NCBI GenBank assembly: GCA_021325145.1 | Contig: JAJPHR010000061.1 | Span: 124,001-188,000, forward strand | DNA: 64,000 bases | Reading direction: 5' to 3' | DNA from: Verrucomicrobiota bacterium | GTDB taxonomy: Bacteria; Verrucomicrobiota; Verrucomicrobiia; Limisphaerales; Pedosphaeraceae | In this document: in pieces, positions 15,601 through 23,278 of the stretch | Numbering within the stretch: position 1 is the stretch's first letter | Layout: every line of letters starts with the position of its first letter | Notes under the pieces: model-generated | What the model was told of the DNA's origin: nothing | Databases searched by the model: none | Seen by the model: only the letters and a program-made list of their open reading frames with translations | Made by a program: the position numbers and the translations under genes

Positions 15601-18600
15601 GGCCCTGGCCTGCACGGCGAGGGATTCATCCGGTTGAAATTCCGCAATGCTCCGGGCGGGCTGTTGGATCAATGTTTCCAAAGAGTGACGAAAAGCCCCC
15701 AGCAGAAACTCGATGGTAGTCCGTTCAAACAGGCCGGCTCGGTAATCGCAGGAAATCGTCATTCCCTGCGCGGTTTCCTCGGCGACAAACCGGAGATCGA
15801 GAACCGCAGCCTGCAAGTCCACCGGCAGCGGCCGGGCTTTCAAGCCTGCCGAGTTCAACACCGCCGAGGGAAAGTTTTGCAACAACAAGCCGACGTTGTA
15901 GATCGGATTCTGGGTCAACCGGCGTTCCGGGTTGATGGCCTCCACGATCCGTTCGAAGGGGCAATCCTGGTGCGACTGAGCTTCGAGGACGGTTCGCCGG
16001 ATGTCCTGTTGCAGTTGGCGGCTGCCCTGGCCGGGGGACAGCTTTATCCGCAGCGGCAGGAAATTCATGAAACAACCCACCATGTTTTCGAGTTCACGGC
16101 GATTGCGTCCAGCCACGACGGTCCCAATCACGAGGTCAGCCTGCTCCGTCCAACGATGCAGCGTGATGGCCAGTGCCGTCAGCAGAGTCATGAACGGCGT
16201 GACCCCTTCGCGCCGGCAGTAGTCCTGCATGGCTTCAAGCAGCGCGCTGGGAAGGGACGTGGACACAGCGGCACACGCGAAAGGCTCGGGCGCCGGATAA
16301 TGATCGCAAGGCAACTCAATGCTGGGAGGCGCGCCCCCCAGGCATTCCTTCCACCACGCGAGCTGGTTTTCCAGCACCGTTCCTTGCATCCACTGCTGCT
16401 GCCATTGCGCGTAGTCCGCATACTGCACCGGCAGCTTTCGAAGCGCGGGTTTGGCATTTCCGGAGGAGAAGGCGGCATAAAGCAAGTCAAGTTCCTCGAA
16501 GAACACCCAGAGGGACCAACCGTCGGATACGATATGGTGCATCACGACCAGGAGAACATGCTCGCGGCTGCCCAATCGCAGGAGTGTGCTGCGCAGCAAC
16601 GGACCGCGTTCCAGGTCGAAGGGCCGCCCGGCTTCCTCCCGCACCAACCGCTGCACTTCCGCCTCGCGCGTTGTTCCTGGCAATGGTTCCAGGTTCACCT
16701 CGACGAGAACGGGCGTCGCCTCCGGCGCTATGACCTGCTCGAACCTGCCGTTGGCTACCCGAATGGTGGTGCGCAGGACCTCGTGCCGGCAAACGATTTC
16801 AGCGAGGCTGCGCCGCAATGCATCAACGTTCAATTCTCCCTCGACCTGAAACGCGACAGGAACATTGCCGGCGGCATTTCCCGGTTCCAGGCGATCCAGG
16901 AACCACAATTGTCGCTGGGCGAATGAAAGCGGCAGCGGGCCGCTCCGTGGAATCGGCGTCAGCGGCGGAGGCGCGGACGCCGGATCATGCGCCCAACGGC
17001 CCTCGGCAATTGCGCCAGCCAGAGTGGCGACGGTTGGGGCCTCAAAAAGGCTGGCAATGACCAACTCTACCCGGAAAACCTCGCGCATCCGCGAAATGAC
17101 CTTGGCAGCTAGCAGCGAATGGCCGCCCAGTTCAAAAAAATCGTCGCGAATACCAACTCGATTGATGCCTAAAACCTCCTGCCAAATTTCAGCGATTTGC
17201 TTTTCGATCTGGTTCGTGGGCGCGACATACTCGCCGTCCAATTCGGGACGCTCGAAATCAGGCGCAGGCAGGCCCAGGCGGTTAATTTTGCCGCTGGGCG
17301 TCAAAGGCAGGGCATCGAGCGCCACGCAGGCAACCGGAATCATGTAATCCGGTAGCTTCTGCTGCAGAAACCGCCGCATTTCGGCGAAGGCAAGCGTTTG
17401 CCCGGGATGCGCCACGACGTAAGCGACCAGACGCTTTTGGCCCGGAACATCCTCGCGCGCCGCGACCACACACTCGCGCACGGCGGGATGGCGTCCCAGC
17501 GCTGTTTCGATCTCACCCGGTTCGATGCGGTAACCGCGGATCTTCACTTGATGATCCGCGCGCCCGAGGAATTCAATATCACCTTCCGGCAGATAACGGG
17601 CGAGGTCGCCCGTTTTATACAAGCGGGCGCCGGGCATGCGCCGGAATGGGTCCTCCACGAATCGCTCGGCGGTGAGTTCCGGCTGGTGCAAATAACCCCG
17701 CGCCAGACAATCGCCGCCGATGTAGAGTTCGCCCGCTTCGCCGATGGGCACAGGGACGAGTTTTTCATTCAGCAAATGGATCTGCGTGTTGGCGATGGGA
17801 CGGCCAATGGGAGGCAGCGCGGGCCATGAGGCGGGAGCGCCGCTCAACGTAAAAGCGGTGACGACATGGCTTTCGGACGGGCCGTAATGGTTGTGCAGGG
17901 TGCAGTTTTCAAGCCGCTCGAACAGGCTGGTGATCTTTGGCGTGATGCGGAGTTGTTCGCCCGCCGTGATGACTTCGCGGAGTTCGGTGGGCAGCACTGC
18001 GCCGTCGGCAATCGCCTCAGCCAATTGGTGCAAGGCTACGAACGGCAGGAACAGCCGGTTGATCTGCTGTTCGTGCAGGAAGCCGCACAGACGGGCGGAG
18101 TCGCGCCGCAACTCTTCATCGACTAGAACCAGAACCCCGCCATTGCACCAGGTGGAAAACATTTCCTGAAACGACACGTCGAAACTCAACGACGCAAACT
18201 GCAGGGTGCGATCTCCCCGGCCCAGCCGGGAATGCTTGAGCTGCCAGCAAATCAGATTAACGAGCGCGCGGTGCTCCATCGCCACTCCCTTGGGTTTTCC
18301 GGTGGAACCCGAGGTATGGATGACATAGGCGAGATTTTGCGGAGCGGCTTTTGGCTGTGGCTTGGCTGCGGAGTCGCCTCCGGGCAACGGCACGTCAAGG
18401 CAGACCACCTGGCCTGAAACTGGAGGCAGCAGTGAAGCAAGCTTTTGCTGCGTCACCAACACCGTCACGCGGGCGTTCTCAAGCATCGATGCGAGCCGTT
18501 CCCGAGGATACGCCGGATCAAGCGGCACGTAAGCGCCTCCGGCTTTGAGGATGCCGAGCACTCCCACTGCCATGTCGAACGATCGATCCAAACAAATGCC

Positions 18601-21600
18601 GACCGGCACATCGGCCGTCACACCAAGCGTCTGGAGATGGTGCGCCAGCCGATTGGCGCGCCGTTGAAGTTCCGCATAGGTGAGCTCTTGTCCGTTGCAG
18701 ATGACCGCGGTTTCATCCGGGGTGCGTTGGACCTGCTCATCGAAAATCTGGTGGAGACAGAGGTCGCGCGGATAATCCGCCGCGGTTTCATTCCATCCAA
18801 CCGCAAGTGGAACGCGCGCCCCTGAACGCAACGGCATGGTGGCCGACAGCGCCCCGGAGCCTTCTGCCTGCGATTTGAGCAAACAGGCTTGGAGGCGCTC
18901 CGCGAGAGCCTCGACATACGGTTCTTCAAGAATGCTTTCGTGGGCTCCCGGCACAATCTCCACTTGCACATCCTGCACCAGTTCCTTCCAGCCGTAGGCT
19001 TCATCGAACGAGCAAACCAGCTGATGCCCACGACTGCGGAACAGCGTCACCTTTCCGGAATAAGGCCGGGGAAAGTAGTTGAGCAAAGCCCGGATGTGCG
19101 TTTCCCAAAGCTCCCTTTGGTCGGGCGGAAAAATGGAGAGATCGACCAAGTCGTTGGGATCGATTCGGCTGAGCGCGCCTTGCGGAAGGCTGAGCAGGCG
19201 GCCGACTCTTCGGCCCAGAACCGCGGCTTTCCAGCGCACAAACTGCTTCGTATGCTGCGGTCCCCGGAGCAACGAGCGCACGGCCATGCCGGCGAGGTTG
19301 TAAACGAATTTGAGCAGATGCGCCGGATCCCAGTGCATGCGGGTGTAATTGGAATTGGGCGGCATGGAGTTCATTACCGCCAGCATGGCCACCGATTCCC
19401 CTTGTTCCTGGAGTTGCCGGGCCATCTCATAAGCCACGTTCCCGCCGAAACAATATCCCCCCAGGTGGTACGGCCCGTGCGGCTGGACCAGGCGCATATC
19501 GGCAATGTATTGCGCCGCCATCTCCTCAATGCGTTCAAATTCCTTCTGGCCATCCATCGCTTTGGATTTGAAGGCATACACCGGCTGGTCCAATCCCAGC
19601 CGGCGCGACAAATTGGTGTAGCCCCAAAACATTCCGCCGCCGACTCCGTGAACGAAGAAGAGCGGTGGACGGGAGCCTTGCGATTGGATTTCAACCACTG
19701 ACGATCCGGTTTGCAAACTACCGTTGGGATCGCGCAACAACTGCGCCATTTGCCCAACCGTCGGCGTTCGAAACACCGCAGCCAGCGGCAGAGCGTGACC
19801 GAACTTCTTTTCGACCTCCGCCACCAGGCGCACCGCCAACAAGGAGTGTCCGCCCAGTTCGAAGAACCCGTCGGTCCTTCCGATGGGCTGCGTCCCGAGC
19901 ACCGATTCCCAGACCGCCGCCAAATCTCGTTCGAGGTTGTCACGCGGTTCGACGTACTTCACCCCTGGGTTCTTCCGGCCTTCATCCGGCACCGGCAGCG
20001 CGCGGCGATCCACCTTTCCGTTCGGCGTGAGTGGCAGGGCCTCGAGTTGAATGAAGCCGGATGGCAACATGTAATCCGGCAGTTTGTCCGTGAGGAAGCG
20101 GCGCAGTTCGCCCTCCGTGGGACCCGGGCCTTGGTGCGCGACGTAGTAGGCCGTCAATTGTTTGCCACCGGCGCCGCCTTCGCGGGCGGCGACAGCGCAT
20201 TCACGCACTCCGGGATGCTGGCCCAACACGGATTCGACCTCGTCCAGTTCGATGCGGAACCCGCGGATTTTGACCTGAAGATCCCTGCGCCCGTGAAACT
20301 CCAGAGTTCCATCAGCAAGATACCGCACCTGGTCTCCCGTGCGATACAGGCGCGCGCCAGGCTCTGCACTAAATGGGTTGGCCACAAATTTTTCCGCCGT
20401 CAACCCGGGATGATTAAGGTACCCGAGCGCGAGGCCGTCGCCTCCAGTCAGGAGTTCGCCCGTCACTCCGACCGGCACCGGTTGCAAATGCTCGTCCACG
20501 ACGTAGCATTGCGTGTTGGCAATGGGCCGGCCAATGGGCACGGAACGATCTCCGGACCAATCCGGCGGGATGACATGACACGCGGTGAAAGTCGTATTCT
20601 CGGTCGGGCCGTAACCATTTATCAGCCGGCAAGCGCCGAGTCCCGCCAGCGCCTTTTTCACGTGTGGAACCGAGAGCACATCACCGCCGGTCAACAGTTG
20701 GCGCAGGCTCTTCAAGTCTTCGAGCCGTTCGTCCACCATTTGGTTGAACAAACCACTGGTCAGCCAAAGGGTCGTGACGCGGTGATTGCGAATCGCCGCT
20801 CCCAACTCGCTGAGCGACGGGTTGTGCGGCGGGAAAACGGCCAATCTCGCCCCATTGAGCAGGCAGGCCCAAATCTCCAGCGTCGAGGCGTCGAACGAAA
20901 CTGGCGCCAGTTGGAGAAACACGTCGGTGTTCGAAAAACTTGCGTAATTGGTATTGCGGACCAGCCGCACGACGGCGCGATGAGTCACGCACACGCCCTT
21001 GGGCCGCCCGGTCGAGCCCGAGGTAAAACTCACGTAGGCCAGGTCCATGGGATCCACTGCGCCTTCCGGGTTTTCCTCGCTTTCATTGCCGACGCCATCC
21101 CAATCCTTGTCCAGGCAGATGAGTGTCGGGGCGTGGCCTTGATGGGACGAGGCTTGTTGAATGCTCTCCTCAATGATCGGCGCCAGTTTCTCCTGCGTGA
21201 GCACGACCGGCGTCTGCAAATCTTCCAGCATCGAGGCCAACCGGTCCTTGGGCAGGCCTGGATCCAGCGCGGCGTAGCCACCACCGGCCTTCAAAATGCC
21301 AAGCAATCCCACGATCAACCCCGGCGATCGCTCCAAACACAAGCCGACCGTCGAGCCGCGTTTAACTCCCGCCTTGGCAAGATGATGCGCCAGCTGGTTG
21401 GCGCGGGTGTTCAGCTCCTGGTAGGTTAGATACCTTTCCCCAAAATTGACCGCGGGCGCATCCGGCGCCTGGCGGACTTGCTCCTCGAACAACTTCGGTA
21501 TGGATTGCTCCCGTGGATAATCCGTTCGCGTGTCGTTCCACTCAACCAATAACTGGCGTTGTTCGTCCGCGGCGAGCATGGTCATCCGGGACACGCGCTG

Positions 21601-23028
21601 GGCGGGGTCCGCAACAATGGCTTCCAGCAGGTTCGCAAAGTGGCCGCTCATGCGCTCGATCGTGCCGGAGTCAAACAGATCCGCGCTGTATTCCCATGTG
21701 GCGGCCAGACCGTTGACGCGCTCTTCCAAAAACAAGGTGAGATCGAACTTGGCCGTGTCGTAATTCAGTTCGACCGGTTCCAGGACCAGCCCGGGAAGCT
21801 CGGCGGTCCGCCCCGGGGCATTTTGAAAAACAAACATGACCTGGATGAGTGGCACCTGGCTCGCGGTTCGTTCCGGATGCAGTTCCTCCACTAATTTTTC
21901 AAAGGGCAGATCCTGGTGAGCGAATGCGCCGAACATGGCATCGCGCACCCGGCCCAAAACATCCCGGAACGTCGGGTCTCCCGAAAGATCGGCACGGATA
22001 GGCAGCGTGTTGACGAAAAACCCGATCGGAAGTTCGGTTTCCACGAGGTTACGGCCAGCCATCGGGCATCCCACCACGATGTCCTCCTGCCGGGAGTAGC
22101 GATGCAGCAAAGCCAGAAATGCCGCGAGATAGGTAATACTTTTAAACGGGGTAACTCGCTCCTGCCGGCTCAATTGTTTCAACGCCTCGGCCAGTCGCGC
22201 TGGCAAGCGTTGCCGATGCACCCCGCCCCGGAATGAAGGCCGTTCCGGCCGCGGACGGTCCATGGGCAACCCGTCAAAGACTGACGCCCCGGCCAACTGC
22301 TTCTTCCAGTACGCCACCTGGTTTTGCAGAACTTCGCCCTGCAACCAATCCCGCTGCCAAACCGCAAAATCGGGATACTGGACCGGCAGTTCCGGCAGTG
22401 CGGGCTCGCGCCGGACCACTCGCGCCGCGTAACAGGCCGCCAATTCGCGGAAGAAGATGTTCATCGACCACGCATCGGTCGCGATGTGGTGAATCGTGAC
22501 CATCAGCAGGTGCTCCTCCGGGTCGAGTTGCACCAGCAACGCGCGCAGCATGCGATCCTGCGCCAAATTAAACGGACGCCGCGCCTCGGTTTCGATCAAT
22601 CGTTTGGCCTCGGCTTCGCGGGCTGGACGGGGAATCTGGGTGAGATCGACGAGCGGCATCTCCACCGGCTGCGGCTCGTCGATGACTTGCGCGGGGCTGC
22701 CTTCGACTTTGACGAAGCGCGTCCGCAACGCCTCGTGTCGGGCCATAATGAAACTCAACGCATATTGCAAGGCCTCGCGATCAAGCGCGCCGCTCAAACG
22801 CACCGCGCTGGGATAGTTGTAATGGGGAGTTCCCGGATGCAACTGGTCCAGGAACCAGAGGCGTTGCTGCGCAAAGCCGAGCGGCACATTATTTTTTTGC
22901 GTGCGGCGCGGGATTGAGGAGGCGCGGGGTTTAATTTTGGCCGGCGTTGATGGCCGGTTTTCCATGGCGTCCCCGGCCGCAATCGAAACGGCGGACGGTC
23001 GCTCTGCAGTCTGATTTTCCGATGACAT
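12652..23028 (-). CDS. NRPS2: C-A-T-TE-A-T-C-FkbH-T-TE synthetase
   Basis: The 3458-aa enzyme has these domains by approximate residue. C1 50-480, with HHIATDAWS near 179. A1 500-1010, with FTSGSTGRPKG near 666. T1, with GGHSL Ser near 1061. TE1 1110-1385, with GYCFGG Cys near 1192, Asn near 1219 and GAHES His near 1362. A2 1420-1930, with HTSGSTGKPKG near 1573. T2 Ser near 1970. C2 2030-2470, with HHIVSDGWS near 2163. An FkbH-like HAD region 2490-3000, with LDCDQTLWAG near 2688, SKNNEED and DDNPVE. T3 Ser near 3128. TE2 3170-3455, with Cys near 3257, Asp near 3284 and His near 3430. Pocket residues suggest Val-like (A1) and Pro-like (A2) substrates. The last module has no A domain; its carrier is presumably loaded by FkbH. 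ATG 23028 was preferred over a TTG at 23040. Confidence 0.93.
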   Translation of the reverse strand: MSSENQTAERPSAVSIAAGDAMENRPSTPAKIKPRASSIPRRTQKNNVPLGFAQQRLWFLDQLHPGTPHYNYPSAVRLSGALDREALQYALSFIMARHEALRTRFVKVEGSPAQVIDEPQPVEMPLVDLTQIPRPAREAEAKRLIETEARRPFNLAQDRMLRALLVQLDPEEHLLMVTIHHIATDAWSMNIFFRELAACYAARVVRREPALPELPVQYPDFAVWQRDWLQGEVLQNQVAYWKKQLAGASVFDGLPMDRPRPERPSFRGGVHRQRLPARLAEALKQLSRQERVTPFKSITYLAAFLALLHRYSRQEDIVVGCPMAGRNLVETELPIGFFVNTLPIRADLSGDPTFRDVLGRVRDAMFGAFAHQDLPFEKLVEELHPERTASQVPLIQVMFVFQNAPGRTAELPGLVLEPVELNYDTAKFDLTLFLEERVNGLAATWEYSADLFDSGTIERMSGHFANLLEAIVADPAQRVSRMTMLAADEQRQLLVEWNDTRTDYPREQSIPKLFEEQVRQAPDAPAVNFGERYLTYQELNTRANQLAHHLAKAGVKRGSTVGLCLERSPGLIVGLLGILKAGGGYAALDPGLPKDRLASMLEDLQTPVVLTQEKLAPIIEESIQQASSHQGHAPTLICLDKDWDGVGNESEENPEGAVDPMDLAYVSFTSGSTGRPKGVCVTHRAVVRLVRNTNYASFSNTDVFLQLAPVSFDASTLEIWACLLNGARLAVFPPHNPSLSELGAAIRNHRVTTLWLTSGLFNQMVDERLEDLKSLRQLLTGGDVLSVPHVKKALAGLGACRLINGYGPTENTTFTACHVIPPDWSGDRSVPIGRPIANTQCYVVDEHLQPVPVGVTGELLTGGDGLALGYLNHPGLTAEKFVANPFSAEPGARLYRTGDQVRYLADGTLEFHGRRDLQVKIRGFRIELDEVESVLGQHPGVRECAVAAREGGAGGKQLTAYYVAHQGPGPTEGELRRFLTDKLPDYMLPSGFIQLEALPLTPNGKVDRRALPVPDEGRKNPGVKYVEPRDNLERDLAAVWESVLGTQPIGRTDGFFELGGHSLLAVRLVAEVEKKFGHALPLAAVFRTPTVGQMAQLLRDPNGSLQTGSSVVEIQSQGSRPPLFFVHGVGGGMFWGYTNLSRRLGLDQPVYAFKSKAMDGQKEFERIEEMAAQYIADMRLVQPHGPYHLGGYCFGGNVAYEMARQLQEQGESVAMLAVMNSMPPNSNYTRMHWDPAHLLKFVYNLAGMAVRSLLRGPQHTKQFVRWKAAVLGRRVGRLLSLPQGALSRIDPNDLVDLSIFPPDQRELWETHIRALLNYFPRPYSGKVTLFRSRGHQLVCSFDEAYGWKELVQDVQVEIVPGAHESILEEPYVEALAERLQACLLKSQAEGSGALSATMPLRSGARVPLAVGWNETAADYPRDLCLHQIFDEQVQRTPDETAVICNGQELTYAELQRRANRLAHHLQTLGVTADVPVGICLDRSFDMAVGVLGILKAGGAYVPLDPAYPRERLASMLENARVTVLVTQQKLASLLPPVSGQVVCLDVPLPGGDSAAKPQPKAAPQNLAYVIHTSGSTGKPKGVAMEHRALVNLICWQLKHSRLGRGDRTLQFASLSFDVSFQEMFSTWCNGGVLVLVDEELRRDSARLCGFLHEQQINRLFLPFVALHQLAEAIADGAVLPTELREVITAGEQLRITPKITSLFERLENCTLHNHYGPSESHVVTAFTLSGAPASWPALPPIGRPIANTQIHLLNEKLVPVPIGEAGELYIGGDCLARGYLHQPELTAERFVEDPFRRMPGARLYKTGDLARYLPEGDIEFLGRADHQVKIRGYRIEPGEIETALGRHPAVRECVVAAREDVPGQKRLVAYVVAHPGQTLAFAEMRRFLQQKLPDYMIPVACVALDALPLTPSGKINRLGLPAPDFERPELDGEYVAPTNQIEKQIAEIWQEVLGINRVGIRDDFFELGGHSLLAAKVISRMREVFRVELVIASLFEAPTVATLAGAIAEGRWAHDPASAPPPLTPIPRSGPLPLSFAQRQLWFLDRLEPGNAAGNVPVAFQVEGELNVDALRRSLAEIVCRHEVLRTTIRVANGRFEQVIAPEATPVLVEVNLEPLPGTTREAEVQRLVREEAGRPFDLERGPLLRSTLLRLGSREHVLLVVMHHIVSDGWSLWVFFEELDLLYAAFSSGNAKPALRKLPVQYADYAQWQQQWMQGTVLENQLAWWKECLGGAPPSIELPCDHYPAPEPFACAAVSTSLPSALLEAMQDYCRREGVTPFMTLLTALAITLHRWTEQADLVIGTVVAGRNRRELENMVGCFMNFLPLRIKLSPGQGSRQLQQDIRRTVLEAQSHQDCPFERIVEAINPERRLTQNPIYNVGLLLQNFPSAVLNSAGLKARPLPVDLQAAVLDLRFVAEETAQGMTISCDYRAGLFERTTIEFLLGAFRHSLETLIQQPARSIAEFQPDESLAVQARAARARQDRQTIAIAATFTSEPVSESLKYWMKELEIPARIEFAPFNQIFQQLLDPGSLLAANTRGLNVLFIRLEDWERFEGGSENSQPTANRERLERNINDFLQAMKAAAGRSATPWLVCLCPGAAGVAADPDQAALHEAALKRLATGLESLNGVFFVPPAEINRLYPVAEHHDPRTEELGRIPYTPVFFAALGTLVARKFHALKRPVYKAIVLDCDQTLWAGVCGEDGPRGIRLDPPRQALQEFMRAQFDAGMLLCLCSKNNEEDVATVFDRRTDMPLRREHFVASRINWRSKSENLKSLAQELRLGLDSFIFIDDNPVECAEVEAGCPEVLTLQLPDAPELIPQFLRHCWAFDRLKLTAEDRQRASLYQQNQRREQFRTESSGLAEFLAGLDLRVEVATVADNQITRAAQLTQRTNQFNFTNRRRMEGEIQACRQAGQTLLAVSVSDRFGDYGLVGVMICGKAASALAVDTFLLSCRVLGRGVEHEMVASLGKLALRQGLDFIDLHFMPSAKNRPAFNFLESVAGQFRQSLNGGYVYRLPSELAVSLKFKPSAIEDRALQGEPLSRGTQPNALETPGRRARFPLCRRIALEANDASLILRAIEEKSKPRGESLRQYVAPRTETEEMLCRIWQDLLRIDRVGIHDNFFELGGHSLLAVRLFAEVESQTGRKLPLVTLFQNSTVESLAEVLNRQSGAARSSVVAIRSQGPKPPLFLIHGAGGDVLWGYANLAAHLSPDRPIYGIKSRALNGAEEFATLEDMAAFYVRQVRRLQPKGPYYLGGYCFGGNVAYEMACQLHAADEQVALVALLDAAPANGGYEDMQWWRPGYSLKFAINSWYWLEDFFNTKPQERREFIFRKARAWRRKLMRKLFPSSDGPDQVDLEEVIDLTKFPEHELRLWQLHLNAALLHVSRPYPGRVTLFRTKGQPLFCSLENDFCWGRLAAGGVDIRLVPGSHESIFMEPAVQFLAAELNACLETAEKAQA

Positions 23029-23278
23029 GGCGTTAGTCAAGAATGGCTGGCCGGCCGATTTTTTTGTCGATCCGTACCATCCGTAGCGAATTGCGGCTCG
23101 GCCATCATGCGCGCGCCGTCACCACTAGCCCTTCGCCGCCGCTCCACTTGCGGGCCCCTCCGTCATCGGCCATTGGTTGTGCACAGGCTTTGCTCGCCAT
23201 AAATCGTCGTTAAATCGTATTAGCGATTCCCAGTTCGGGTAAGTGGGTGATAACCGCACGCGAGCCTCAGAAAAGACC

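Noticed and set aside
23029-23278. A missing docking domain or frameshift joining NRPS1 and NRPS2
   Set aside because: NRPS1 ends cleanly after its carrier domain and NRPS2 begins with its own C domain; the 250-bp gap shows no leftover domain sequence.
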